DNA from: Adiantum capillus-veneris
Taxonomy: Eukaryota > Streptophyta > Polypodiopsida > Polypodiales > Pteridaceae
DNA length: 64,000 bases
Reading direction: 5' to 3'
Assembly: GCA_014529385.2 (NCBI GenBank)
Contig: CM043967.1
Span: forward strand, 1,718,501 to 1,782,500
The position numbers and the translations under genes were made by a program. Every line of letters begins with the position of its first letter. Position 1 is the stretch's first letter. A model generated the notes under the pieces. It made no database searches and was not told the DNA's origin. It worked only from the letters and a program-made list of their open reading frames with translations. This document shows positions 11,020-22,348 of this stretch, piece after piece.

Positions 11020-11699
11020 TGTTATGAGCGCGTATAGAGCTAGAAGAGAGCAAGAGGAGGCGCTCACAATGTACAAGAACTTGGATTTGATGATAAGCTT
11101 AATATTGATTACAAGACTTAATACTTTATTAAGAGAGCTAGATACAAGACTTGGATTACATGACTTGAGTACAAGACAAGGCTTGATTGCAAGGACAAGA
11201 CTTGAACATAAGAACTAGAAGAGGGATTTCCTCATAAGAGGCTCACAACTGGTGTTGGCAAGACTGAGGGGCTTGTGGCCCAAGACCCCTATTTATACTA
11301 GTGCTTGAGGAGGTTAGGACTTTCTAGGTTCTTCTTGAGGAGGTTAAAATCTTCTAGATTCTTCTAGAGCCTTCTGGATCCTTCTAGAACCTTCTGGATC
11401 CTTCTTCAACTTTCTAGAGCTTTCCAGAAACTTTTAGATTCTTCCGGAATCTTCTCCAAGCTTCTAGAAACTTCTTGATCTTCTAAATCCTTCTAGATTC
11501 TTCTAGAGCCTTTTGGATCCTTCTAGAACCTTCTGGATCCTTCTGGATCCTTCTTCAACTTTCTAGAGCTTTCCAGAAACTTCTAGATTCTTCCGGAATC
11601 TTCTGCATGTTTCTAAAAACTTCTAGAATCTTCTAGATTCTTCTAGTGATGATGTAGGCGATGATGCAGGCAGCGACTGACTCTCAAGCATCCATGACA
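11020..11699 (-). repeat. Gypsy-B 5' LTR with heat-shock-element-like array
   Basis: Ends match the 3' LTR (TGTTATGAGCGC to CATCCATGACA on plus). Perfect TTCnnGAAnnTTC sites lie at 11382, 11442, 11462, 11521, 11571, 11591 and 11621. As this is the upstream LTR of the minus-strand element, the array sits in its promoter region. Confidence 0.88.
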
Positions 11700-14174
11700 C
11701 TGATCGCCTGAGCATAGAACAGAAAGAGGAAGGGGGCAAGAAGGTAGCCCTGTTTGACCGAACGTGTGAGCCTGAAACGATCACCTCTATCTCCTGACAA
11801 AAGAACTTGACTGTGTGCCCGTCTGTACAAAGTTGACACCCCTTTGATCCAAGCATCTGAGAAGCCCATCCTGCGTAGAGTACCCTCCAGAAAGTCCCAG
11901 TCAACTCTGTCATAGGCCTTCTCAAAATTGAGAAGAAGAATCACGAGCTCCTCACCACAAAGCCGCGCTAGGGCAGAAGCCTCCCAAAAAGTAAAGATGT
12001 TGTCAAGGATACTACGCTCCTTGACAAAACCTGTCTGACTCCCATGTATAAGGCTCTATAGAAGTGGCTGAATCCTCAAACTCAGAGCCTTGGCAAGAAT
12101 TTTGTAGGCTGAGTTGAGGATGGTGATGGGACGCTACTGTCGAATCTCATCCAAGGAGCCACCGTCCTTGGGAATGAGGAAGATCAGGCCCTCACTCATG
12201 CTATCAGGCATCTCTCTTGTGTGCAAGATGTATTGGAAAGCAATACAGAGATCTGGGCCAAGCAAGTCCCAATACTCTAAGAGAAAACTAGGAGTCAAGC
12301 CATCCTCACCTGGACAGCTACCACGGGGGAGTGCACTAAAGAGCCGTGTGCAACTCCTCAAGCTGAAGTGGTAGCTCAAGCCTTTGACGCATCTCCTCAG
12401 TCACTAGACAAGGCATCTGTGCCCACACTTGCTCTTTGCATGCATCTTGACGCGCTGACTGAGGCTCTGCAGACAGTAACTCACGATAAAAGTCAGTAGC
12501 AACTGCACGCATGTCCTTTGGCTTAGAAACAACTGACCCGTCTGGCCTCCTCAACTGACTGACCTTGGCATGTGCATGCCGAGGTCCCACTGCCTCAAAG
12601 AAAGCACCAATCACTTTGTCAACCACCTGTGTCCATTGAGATGCCTGTCGATGGAAAGCAAACTCATGGCGCCGCTCCTTTGTGCTAACAAGCTCCAAGC
12701 GAGCCTGCTGTAACTGCTCCTCCAACCAAGGACTATCTGGATGCTGCTCCTGCATCCTCTGCAAGGAAGCAATGCCCCGTTGGAGACGCTGCTCCTCTTC
12801 TCTCACTGCAGCCAGGCGAGCCATATACTCCTGGAGAAAGAAACGACTAAGTTGAGCTAGTGCTGAGGCCACCCTGTCAGCAGGAGAATCCTGCATGTCT
12901 AAGCTCTCTGTCCAAAGAGCCTCCACTCGCTCTCTGAGTGTAGAGTCCAGCAAGACCCGCTCAGGGATGCGAAGCATCGTGCTCCCCCTCCTCTGCCTAT
13001 TTGTCATTGTGAGGGTCACTGGTGCATGGTTTGAGAAGGAAGTCCCTGCGAGAATGCCAACTGTCCCACCCAAGGCACAGAAATGGTCACTAGTGTAGAA
13101 GCGATCTATCCGCGATAGATTGACTCCTCCCACTTTGTGGTCCAAAAGAGAGAAGGCCAGGCTGTCTCGGGGCCTCACAAAGCTAGAATGCTGCCACACA
13201 TCCGAAACCCTCAAGAGTCATACAAAACCTCTCCCAAGCTGCCAGCTCAACTCCATGCACAATAGCGTGGCTACCACCAATCCTGTCAGAGGGGTCCTCC
13301 AACATGTTGAAGTCACCCCCTATGCACCACTGCTCTGCCTGTGGCAAAGACTCAACAATCTGTGACCAAAACTCTACTCGGGCACTCGCCACATTGGGCG
13401 CATAGATGTTCAGGAAGCCCACAAGACAACCTTGAACCTGCATAGTGATCCACTGATCCTTGCCCGGCACAATAATCCCTCTGCCCACACGGCCTGCTGC
13501 AAAGAATCCACAATAGTCATACATACCCCACCCTAGATGCCTCCAGGTCCAAAAGCAACTGGCCAAAAAGTATCATATCGTCCACGCAAAAGCTGATCAC
13601 AACGTCTAATGCGGCTCTCACACAGATGATGCTCCCGTAGCATAAGAAGGTGAATCTCTCTTTCCACAAGGCATCGCTGAAGCTCTTGACGCAGTCGGCC
13701 CCTCTGAGGGTGAAACTGGGGCCCATCTAATCCTTGTACGTTCCATGAGACGATCCTCATGGGGGAGCGAGAGAGACCAGATGCTGCCGCAGTAGCTAAA
13801 CCTGCTATCTTCGAGGCTGGCTTGGATGGGGAGTAATCCGCATCCGAGCATCCTCTAGATAAGCATGACTGCAAAGAGTGCCTGGCCCAAGCCCAAGTAG
13901 ACCGAGCTGTGCGTAAAGCTACCTCCTCTGTCCAGGAATCCTCATGAATGTGTACGTAGCATGGCAGACACTGCGTATCAGCAAAGAAGTGAACCACAAT
14001 GTGTCTACATCGTGCTGCATCTGGAGGTGTCACAGTAAACTTGGCCAATGGCCAAAGAGTCTGAAGCATGTCTGTAACTCCTAGGTCTCCCATGTGATGA
14101 GAGAACTCTAGGGCCTGTGTCTGAAGCCACTCCAAAATTGAGTCGAGAGTCCACTCAGTCTGGTCCTGCTGCAA
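11700..14174 (-). pseudogene. LINE-beta ORF2, N-terminal half (endonuclease and first part of RT)
   Basis: The endonuclease starts near 13,760 with MRIVSWNVQGLDGP, the standard N-terminus of an APE-type LINE endonuclease. It continues with GFLNIYAPNVASARVEFW, CIGGDFNMLEDPSDR and LSRIDRFYTSDHF. A linker with long helices (12,900-12,600) follows. RT begins near 12,330 (GSCPGEDGLTPSFLLEYW, GLIFLIPKDGGSLDEIRQ) and reaches LLNFEKAYDRVDWDFLEG and FRLTRSVKQGYLLAPFLFLFYAQAIS at 11,700. About 135 residues before MRIVSW (14,174-13,770) are open and could be an ORF2 leader or the end of ORF1. Frameshifts lie near 13,560, 13,200, 12,350 and 11,950. Confidence 0.82.
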
Positions 14175-14553
14175 AGGGGAAAAGAGAAGCCAACCGCTGA
14201 GTCCAGGGCCTCTATCCCCCTAGCTGCAAGAAACATCAACCCTGAAGCAGGCTGCCTCCAGGTCTGGTGAGGAGTCGCTGAGAAAACACGTAAAGTCGTA
14301 GGCAAAGAAGTCCCATCGGCGCCTAATGTCGAAGCTCGTCAAACCATGAGGACTGCTGCAAAGGCAGATGTCTGTACCTGAAGAGGGGGTCGCAAGAAAG
14401 GTTGTCCCTCCCTCGCCAAGCGACTTGTGGCAAAGGCGCTCCTAAGAGATCTCCTAGCAGCCGAGGATGGCCCTACCCCCTGGGTCGACTGTGGGACTGG
14501 AGCGGGAGGGAGGGGGTGAGGGAGCAAGGGGAGGGGAGGGAGAAGAGGGGCGA

Positions 14554-14572
14554 GGGGGGGGGGGGGGGGGGG
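14554..14572. repeat. G19 homopolymer
   Basis: Nineteen consecutive G on the plus strand lie within a G-rich 14,510-14,600 stretch. On the coding (minus) strand it falls in the proline-rich part of LINE-beta ORF1. Confidence 0.9.
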
Positions 14573-15590
14573 AGAAGAGGGGCGAGGAGGAGAGGCGGCG
14601 GGGGGGTGGGTTGTCGAGGGTGAAGCTGAGGTGGAGGCTGGGGCAAGGACCTCGTCGTGTTGAAGAGGACCGAATCGGTTCCCCGTGGAAACCCATTGCT
14701 GCTGGGTAGGCGCCTGAGGACCACTCTGAGTGCCAGGCTGTCGCTGTGGCCTCTGTCGTCATCGACCATGAACGTGCTGCCAACTCTCCTCCGTTGGAGC
14801 CCCAAGCTCGGAGGGTGGCTCTGCCTGTGTGCTGTGTGTCTCTGCCTGCTGCTGCTAGCCAGCCCTTGAAGGCTGGTGCTGGGCTTGTGGTGTAGGTCGG
14901 GGCCTCCTTTGTGGACAGGCCTTCGCAAGATGGCCCATCTGTTGACAAATGAAGCATTGATTCGGGAGGCCCGAATACTCCACGCTGTGTCTAAACCAAC
15001 CCCCACTCACCCGAGGAAGAAGGATGACCTTCGGGAGAGTGTGGGTGTCCCTAACCAGAACGCGAAGTGAGGGAATGCCAGTCGCCTTGGCAGCTATTGA
15101 GGCTGCCGTGCGAGGTGTCTCCAGGACAGTCCCAATCGTTGAGCCTATCCTGGACAAAAGTGGTAGGTACTCCCTCCACAAACCAGGAAAGCAGACGGAG
15201 ATGGGAAGGTTTGCCTCCTCTACCAAAACATCTGAAGCAGGGTCAAAACCATGCCTCCACTGTCGAAAGTGGGCTCGAACTGCTCGGATGGTCAAGGGGC
15301 TCATGGCGATGACCTTGAACGCCGTCTTGGAGGTCTCAAACTCGATCTGATAGTAGCCTCGTCCGAGGAGCTGAATGTCCAAGATCTTGCCACCTCTGCA
15401 AGAAGGCGGGCCTGGAGAAGTTCACGCAGCTCTCCTATGCTAGGTCTGGTGCCGAGAATCTTGCAGATGACGGAGGTCGCCTGGCGGCGCTCCACCTCTG
15501 CTGCGAGGCTCGCTTGCTTTGTCGGTGAAAGAGCAAGTCGGATGGTGAGCTCTGCAGGGTCGGGCGAGGGGGCTTCTGAGGAGTCCCTCT

Positions 15591-15627
<37 letters not shown>
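15591..15627. repeat. G37 homopolymer
   Basis: Thirty-seven consecutive G on the plus strand encode a polyproline run just after the presumed ORF1 start on the minus strand. Length is likely to vary by slippage or by sequencing error. Confidence 0.9.
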
Positions 15628-15629
<2 letters not shown>

Positions 15630-16008
15630 TGACCCCCATCTGTGTCTGCTGCCATGGAGAAGGGCGAAATGGCGATGACGAGATATGGCCCTCTATTGGA
15701 CGAGCATGCCGAAAATGCCGAAACTGTTGACGTCTTCAGCTGAGCAAGACTCGAGGGGAGGGGTTGGGGGTAGTGAAGTAGAAGAAATGGGAGTGCGAAG
15801 CTGGGATGGCGCGGGCTGAGGTTGAGGCGATCGAGCGGGCAGGCTGAGGCTGCACGCTGGGGCCGAGTGCAGGTAGTGGGTAGGCAGGGCTGAGCAGCAC
15901 GCGCTGGAGGGGGGGGGGGGGAGAGCGATAGCGCGAAAGAAGGGGTGCTGAGCGTGCGCGGGAGAGGGGGGGTGAGCGAGGGCAGTAGTGAGTCAACATT
16001 CAAAGAAA

Positions 16009-16815
16009 AGATTCTCTGGACGATTATTGCGAGAGATTTGGAACTCTTTTCTACCAGCCTCTTCATTTAAGAAGTCTCGTTTAAAGAACAGATTGAGCGA
16101 TTTTGCTGCGGACTTCCTACAAAGGTCCTTGACTACTGCTTGGAACAAAAGTCAAATCTATTCAAGAATTGAGGGTCATGCGAAATGGGGTTTTGCGATA
16201 CATTTGGGCAATTTGACTTACCCCACTGCAAAGAAGGAAAGTGTTTTGGATGCGGGGAACATGGGCACCTCTCCGGGAAGTGCCCTAAAACGGCACAACA
16301 AGAACAGAATGAAGACATGCTAGAGAGTTCGAGAGCAACAGAGGAACGTGGCAGAAAAGGCTAGATGAAAGCAAGACTGGTTCCAGATTGCATGGGTACT
16401 GACCCAAGCACAATTGATGTAAGTACAGAACTTTGCTGAGCTTGGGGCAAAGTGAAAGATCAAGAAGCCCTGATTTTCTTTGATGGAGGAGCCAAGGCCA
16501 ACTTCATTTCACCTGAATTGGCGGCGCGGCTCGAGATTACACCCGATCGGATGGGCCCACAAGCAGAGGAAGTTCTAGCGGCACCGGGATGGGACATAGC
16601 CATTGCACCTGTCATTGGCAAACTTCGGTTGCATTGTTAGGGGTATTTGGGGCACGGGGACTTTTACATAATGCCCTTGGAAGGTTGTGATGTCCTCCTT
16701 GGAGTCCCTCGGTATCATAAGGACAACAATGAAAAGGGCCGAAAATTGTACTTGATGTGAAACTGAAGGGCGAGTCTGTCCCTATTGTATCGGCTTCGGC
16801 CGTTTCCAAATTAAT
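16009..16815 (+). pseudogene. Gypsy-A gag 3' part and protease
   Basis: Gag resumes after the LINE-beta duplication: the bases around 16,010-16,100 correspond to Gypsy-D gag residues GDTLDTYRERF and following. A knuckle-like segment lies near 16,230 (plus-strand GKCFGCGEHGH-like, in a shifted frame). From about 16,450 a protease-like frame reads EALIFFDGGAKANFISPE, matching the D-S/T-G-A-x-x-NFIS active-site pattern but with Gly in place of Ser/Thr. It continues to LEGCDVLLGVPRYH, the usual flap-to-C-terminal motif. A stop lies near 16,640. The gene is cut at 16,820 by Gypsy-C. Confidence 0.7.
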
Positions 16816-16820
16816 GAAAT

Positions 16821-17491
16821 TGTCACAAACTGCTGACGTGTCAAAGCCCTGAAGAAGGGAGCCAACTTGCAGATGCCGGCCGAGGGGCCTAAACCCTAAG
16901 AAGAACAAGTAACAGAAGAAGAAGTCCTACCAACTTATGGGGACCCCGTCTAATGGGGCCCCAGGTGACATAAAGGAAATAAAGCAGGACTCACACACAC
17001 ACACAAGAACTTGCGAAGCAGTTTAATGACGTGGCAGATTTTCAAAAATCACGTTGGGTGATGACGTGGCAGAACTATACGGATTTTCGCTTTTCACGCT
17101 GGCGGTGCTGACATGGCAGGACTGTACAGATTTTTGTATATTGCGCTGACAGTTTTTTGGCTTTGCCTTTGGACCAGATGCTTTTGAGTTTGAAGGCTTT
17201 TCACTGTAATTGCTTTTTAGGCCAAGGGCCTTTAAATATGAGGTTAGGGCTCATTCTCTAGCATGCTTCCTGGAGAAGGTGCAGAGTTTGGAGAACCGGC
17301 TTGTACATTGTTGATGCAATATAAAGAAAACCGAAAGGGGCGCCAAGGTTTGGGGCCAATACTCTCTGGGGTGGAATTCCGCCACTCCGTGTCGCGTGTC
17401 GTCTCTCTCTTTCAGTTCAGTTGTTATAGAAGTGCTAAAAGTTTGTTCAGTCTGTTCTTTTTTATTGGCACGTGGTGCCCGTCTTGTGATA
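16821..17491 (+). repeat. Gypsy-C 5' LTR
   Basis: It begins TGTCACAAACTGCTGACG and ends GTCTTGTGATA, so termini are TG...TA rather than TG...CA. TGACGTGGCA occurs at 17027 and 17062. It has the GGGGCGCC and TTTGGGGCCAATAC block near 17,340. Confidence 0.85.
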
Positions 17492-18301
17492 GTGGTATCA
17501 GAGCATCAGGCGTGTGCTTTTTTGAAAGCATACCGGTCCTACAAAAGAGCAGACAAAGCTATTGGAATTTTATTTGAGGTATCTTCGGCCTCCGACCTCG
17601 GACTTATTAGCCACTCCCACCCTTACTTAATCGTGCATCGGGCACGCTCCCGCCTTCACCGCTTGTATGCTTGTAAAATAATTGTTGTTGTGACTCCCGG
17701 CCCGGACTTGGATGGTTATGCGGGAGGAGTATTAAGAAGTCTGAGCAGTGGTTACTCTCAGCACCTCCAAATGACGCAGGTTGTGGTCTAGAAGGCGTTT
17801 GGTTGTAAAAGGCCTCTATATCTCCCGGCCTGGACCTTTTTTAGGTTATGCAGGAGGAGTGATGAGGGAGTCGTTGAATATCTCCCGGCCCGGACCTTGT
17901 TAGGTTATGTGGGAGGAGTGTTCATCGACGGCTTTATGTTTCTATGTCTTGTAACATGCATATGTGAGCATTTGTGTTGCATTGTGATGTTCCAACCACT
18001 GAATATTCCTAATTGGATGAGATTGCTTGGGTATGTAATTTTAGTGCATCAAGACACCCGTGGAAGATTAGTACGGTCTAGGTGTGATGGTTAATTTTAC
18101 TACACCGGAATATCAAGAGTTCCGATCTGGACGAAAGGAGAAGCTAACTCCTTGATCAAAAGAGCCAAAAGGAGAAGCTAACTCCTTAACAAAAAGAGCA
18201 AACTGATTGTCCCAAATGTCCCTCGGAATGGCCCTTGGAAATTTTTGAGCTAACTTGAGTTGTTTTGCAGATATGCTGTAATTGCGGACGATTACTCTCT
18301 T

Positions 18302-18315
18302 TCAAGAAGGGGAGA
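18302..18315 (+). other. Polypurine tract of Gypsy-C
   Basis: TCAAGAAGGGGAGA directly precedes the 3' LTR. The same kind of tract (TCAAGAAGGGGTA) precedes the Gypsy-D 3' LTR. Confidence 0.75.
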
Positions 18316-18987
18316 TGTCACAAACTGTTGACTTGTCAAAGCCCTGAAGAAGGGAGCCAACTTGCAGATGCCGGCCGAGGGGCCTAAACCCTAAGAAGCA
18401 CAAGTAACAGAAGAAGAAGTCCTACCAACTTATGGGGACCTCGTCCGACGGGGCCCCAAGTGACATAAAGGAAATAAAGCAGGACTCAGACACACACACA
18501 AGAACTTGCGAAGCAAGCTGATGACGTGGCAGATTTTCAAAAATCATGCTGGCTGATGATGTGGCAGAACTGTACGGATTTCCGCTTTTAACGCTGGTGG
18601 TGCTGACGTGGCAGGATTGTGCGGATTTCTGTTAATTGCGCTGGCAGTTTTTTGGCTTTGCTTTTGGACCAGATGTTATTGTGTTTGAAGGCTTTTCACT
18701 GTAATTGCTTTTTAGGCCAAGGGCCTTCAAATATGAGGTCAGGGCTCATTCTCTGGCATGCTTCCTGGAGAAGGTGCAGAGTCTGGAGTACCGGCTTGTA
18801 CATTGTTGATGCAATATAAAGAAATACCGAAAGGGGCGCCAAGGTTTGGGGCCAATACTCTCTTGGGTGGAATTCTGCCACTCCGTGTCGCGTGTCGTCT
18901 CTCTCTTTTAGTTCAGCTGTTATTGAAATGCTAAAAGTTTGTTCAGTCTGTTCTTTTCTATTGGCACGTGTTTCCCGTCTTGTGGTA
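18316..18987 (+). repeat. Gypsy-C 3' LTR
   Basis: It starts TGTCACAAACTG and ends TCTTGTGGTA, followed by the duplication GAAAT. TGACGTGGCA occurs at 18522 and 18604. Confidence 0.85.
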
Positions 18988-18992
18988 GAAAT

Positions 18993-21856
18993 CCAGTCTG
19001 TTTTTTTACTCGATCTATTTGAAAGAGTTAAATGATGAACAGAGGTCAAATATGTCTGAACTGGATAAAGAACGCCAAGATTTTCTCCACACTCATGCCA
19101 ATTGCTTTTGTGAGGGCCTGCCAGATGAGTTGCCACCATCTCGTCTTGAGGATCATACTATTGATTTGATACCTAGAAGCACACCACCGAACCGGCCACC
19201 TTACCGTGTGAGCCGAGCCCAGAATGAAGAGATTATGAACCAAGTGATAGACCTCTTGGAAAAGGGTCTTATCCAGCCGAGTACCTCTCTCCAGTGTTGT
19301 TGGTTTTAAAGAAAGACGGATCTTGGAGAATGTGCATTGATTATAGAGCTCTCAATAAAATCACCATCAAGAACAAATTTTCGATTCCGAGAATCAATGA
19401 TATTCTTGACTGACTCCAGTGATCCTCTTGTTTCAGCAGGATCGATTTGAAAAGCGGATATCATCAAATCCGAATCGCGCCAGGAGATGTCTACAAGACA
19501 GCTTTTTGGACGAGCTTCGGTTTATATGAATTTTTGGTGATCCCTTTGGCCTTACCAATGCTCCAACGACTTTTAACCAAATGATGGATAGGATTATCAG
19601 AGAGTATAGATCTTTTGTTGGCACTTTCTTTGATGACATTATAGTCTTCTCCAAGGATGAGACAGAACATAGAATCCATCTGCTACAGGTCTTTCAAGCA
19701 TTGCGAGATCACAAGTTAGTAATCAATGCCAAGAAGAGTGATTTTTTCTTACCGGAGATACACTTTTTGGGACACATCGTCTGAGCAGTAGGAGTACAGA
19801 TGTGATTGACACTATACGTGATTGGCCCTATTTGAAGAATGTCCATGAAGTTAGATGCTTCTTGGGCTTATGTTCTTACTACTGGCGGTTCATTAGAAAG
19901 TTTGCAGAGGTTGCTTCCCCTTTGCACATTTTGACACAGAAAGGAGTCCCTTTCTCGTGGGGACCCACAGAGGTGACTGCCTTTCAGACTTTGAAAGAGA
20001 AATTGACTACGGGACTAGTTTTGACTTTGCCGGATTTGCAAAAATCATTCGAAGTATATTTGATGCTTGTGGTTGTAGTCTGGGTGCGGTCTTAATGCAA
20101 GAAGGCCATTGCCTATGAGAGCCCATTGTTTTCAAGGCCGGAATTGATAACACAGATTTATGAGAAAGAGCTTTTGGTGGTTATCCATGCTCTTACTCAG
20201 TGGCGACATTACCTGCTCGAAGCCGATTTTACGGTCTTCACTGATCATCAGAGCTTATGCTACTTGTCATAGAAGCAGCTTTTGAAAACGCAGATGCCGT
20301 GGGCCAACATCTTGTCAGAGTTTCACTTCCAGATTGTCCATGCACAAGGACATAAGAACTTGGTGGCTGATGCTTTGTCCCGGAAGCCATTAGTCTTGGT
20401 TATTTCCGCGATTCACCATAGAAGCTTCGAGGACATGGTCGATTAGTACGCCACAGATCCAGATTTTGCTGATGTATTCAGTCAAATATAGAATGGGGAG
20501 GTAGTAGCGGGATATTCCATACGGGATGGCTACTTGATGAAGAAAACGATGTTGTGCGTTACATAGTCGTTGAGGGAAAAGGTTCTAACCGAATGCCACT
20601 GTCCACCATTTACGGGTCACCACGGCATTGATACCACCTTGAAAGGTGTGGAGCATTACTTCTTTTGGCCGAGACTCAAGAAGGATGTGGACAATTTTGT
20701 ACGCAGTTGCTTGGTATGCCAGAAGGTCAAGTTTGATAGGCATAAAGCACAGGGATTGTTATAGCCTTTACCCATTCCCACCCGCCCCTGGGAAAGTATT
20801 GCAGTGGATTTCATTTTTGATCTCGCGAAGACTCAGAGTGGGCACAATGGTATCTGGACTGTTATTGACAGATTTAGCAAGCAAGCTCATTTCATTCCAG
20901 TGAAGAAAACAGTCAAGCCGGACCATTTAGCGCGATTGTTCATTGCCGAGATATTCAGATTACATGGCATGCCTGAGACAATAGTCTCTGAGAGAGATCC
21001 CCGATTCACGAGTTTGTTTTTGAAGGCTATTTAGGAGAACATTGGCACACGGTTGCAGTTTTCCACCCGCAGACAGATGGGCAATGTGAGATTGCAAATT
21101 CAGTCATATTGGATTTATTGAAGTCTTACATTTCTGATCAGAAGATTCAATGGGAAAAGTTTTTGCCCTTGGTGGAATTTGCCTACAATAACACGATCCA
21201 CTCTTTGACAGGGAAGGCGCCATTTGAGATTATTGAAGGTGCTACCAAGGTTCCACCCTTTCTTAGCACGAAAGATAAGATTTTTGAAGCCGACTAGTAC
21301 ACGAGGGGCTTGGACACTGCTTTTGCCAAGGTCCGGGAGGCTTTAGCGAAATCTCAGGAAAGACACAAGAAGACAGCAGATCATCACCGTCGCGATTTGC
21401 AATTAAAGGAAGACGATTGGGTGCTCTTACGATTTGAGAAGGCATGCCTGAGAAAGAAAAAGGGAAAGGAGCGGCTTTTCCAAAGCTTTGCATGAGATAC
21501 TATGGACCTTTCCAGATAAAAGAAAAGATAAATGATGTCTCCTTTAGAGTGAAGCTGCCCGATACTTGGAGAATTCACAATGCTTTTCATGTGAGTCTCG
21601 TGAAGCCTTTTAAAGGCTATGTGCCCGATGACGGGGAACCAGATGAGCAACCCGAAGTGGAGGAAAGCGAGGAGATTCTTGTCTAGAACAGATATTGGCA
21701 CATAAAGATAAAAAGATTAAAGGTAAAGTGATTAGGCGGTTCTTCGTTAATTTCAAGAACTATTCTGCATTGGATGCGAAGTGGATGGAGGAGGACCTAG
21801 CAGATACTCCTCAGATTGTGGAACTTCACCTTGAAGCATTCGGTTTGGCGTAGTCT
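18993..21856 (+). pseudogene. Gypsy-A pol: RT, RNase H, integrase, chromodomain-like tail (broken)
   Basis: RT starts near 19,080 (LPPSRLEDHTIDLIP, then [19 protein letters not shown]). It includes [18 protein letters not shown] and an FFDDIIVFSKDE active site at 19,625, with F where Tyr is usual. RNase H near 20,160-20,400 has KELLVVIHALTQWRHYL and FTDHQSL, and ends in GHKNLVADALSRKP. Integrase has the HHCC site (GHHGIDTTLKG ... CLVCQK, 20,620-20,740), then DRFSKQAHFIPVKK and SERDPRFTS, where Glu replaces the catalytic Asp of the usual SDRD. A GPF-type end (RYYGPFQIKEKINDV) is followed at 21,690-21,853 by a chromodomain-like piece (FFVNFKNYSALDAKWMEEDL). Several stops and shifts are present. 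Confidence 0.86.
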
Positions 21857-22348
21857 ACTCCGATAGAACCCCGATTTCAGCATGGGTGAATCTAGTGCAG
21901 CGGGCTTGCACAAGAGGGGAGTCACTCCGCTCCTTTGTCAACAGATTACCCTGATTTTTGATATAGAGTCACTGATGTCCCTTTGGTTTTCAAGGATATT
22001 GATGGGCTGACAGTATTCTACTGTATGACTTTATGAACTGGAATTCCGGAAAATGAAAATGATATTGATTGATTTGTAATTGACTTGTTTGAGTGCAAGA
22101 ACTGAAAGACGAAATGATTGCAGCATTTCGGTCTCATAAATCTCTATAGACATGATTGCAATATGGATTAGCTAATCGGACATCTGTGAGGTCTCGGTTG
22201 GATCTAGATGCGATTACTAAATACGTTGCCGATTAATCATGGTCTGAGATGTGGAATGAATTTGAATGTGATTTGTCATGTGATGTGACTGTCGATTGGT
22301 ACATGTGCTAGATGTGTTGTGCCTAGTGCGTCGGTACTAACAGTCAGT
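21857..22348 (+). other. Gypsy-A 3' untranslated internal region
   Basis: There is no coding signal. It holds phrases such as CAGCATTTCGGTCT and ACATGATTGCAAT that are also present before the Gypsy-D 3' LTR (39,870-39,930). The two elements therefore share this non-coding region. Confidence 0.6.

Larger units (their letters stand above)
5790..11699 (-). mobile_element. Gypsy-B: Ty3/gypsy chromovirus inserted in LINE-beta ORF2
   Basis: Two TG...CA LTRs (5790-6458 and 11020-11699) enclose gag and pol on the minus strand. The flanking 5-mers are CTCAT (5785-5789) and CTGAT (11700-11704), a target duplication with one mismatch. Joining the flanks restores the host LINE frame as YAQAISRFLVSQ, which confirms the insertion point. 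The LTRs differ at only a handful of positions over the first 230 bases, so this is the youngest layer of the nest. Pol is interrupted by a few stops and frameshifts. Confidence 0.92.
14175..15655 (-). pseudogene. LINE-beta ORF1 (DUF4283-like, zinc knuckle, polyproline; frameshifted)
   Basis: The probable start is ATG at 15,655 (MAADTDGGH), followed at once by a polyproline run encoded by a 37-base homopolymer where the frame is lost. Further down is PAELTIRLALSPTKQ, then LLGRGYYQIEFETSKTAFKV, SGWFRHSVEYSGLPNQ and a good zinc knuckle CFICQQMGHLAKACP near 14,930. This is the plan of plant LINE ORF1 proteins with a DUF4283-type RNA-binding domain. The C-terminal part is proline- and serine-rich (14,640-14,470). 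Frame changes occur at both homopolymers and near 15,380. Confidence 0.75.
2918..16008 (-). mobile_element. LINE-beta: non-LTR retrotransposon inserted in Gypsy-A gag and split by Gypsy-B
   Basis: Minus-strand order is a 5' leader (about 16,008-15,656), ORF1 with proline tracts and zinc knuckle, then ORF2 with endonuclease, reverse transcriptase and a zf-RVT-like C-terminus, ending in poly(A) at 2919-2928. Removing the Gypsy-B insertion (5790-11699) leaves about 7.2 kb, a normal length for a full LINE. It is flanked by the 14-bp duplication AGATTCTCTGGACG. Both ORFs carry stops and frameshifts, so it is inactive. Confidence 0.88.
16821..18987 (+). mobile_element. Gypsy-C: small non-autonomous LTR element inserted in Gypsy-A pol
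   Basis: LTRs of 671 and 672 bp (16821-17491, 18316-18987) flank only about 825 bp with no recognisable gag or pol. The target duplication GAAAT is perfect (16816-16820 and 18988-18992). PBS TGGTATCAGAGC is at 17493-17504. The LTRs differ at roughly 1 in 20 positions over the first 170 bases. The internal region holds three imperfect repeats of a CCCGGCC-type sequence with GTTATG and GGAGGAGT (about 17,695, 17,825 and 17,885). Confidence 0.9.

Noticed and set aside
15301-16066. Long proline-rich open frames as host genes
   Set aside because: They come from G/C homopolymers and low-complexity DNA in the LINE-beta leader and ORF1, and they lie inside the target duplications of the LINE.
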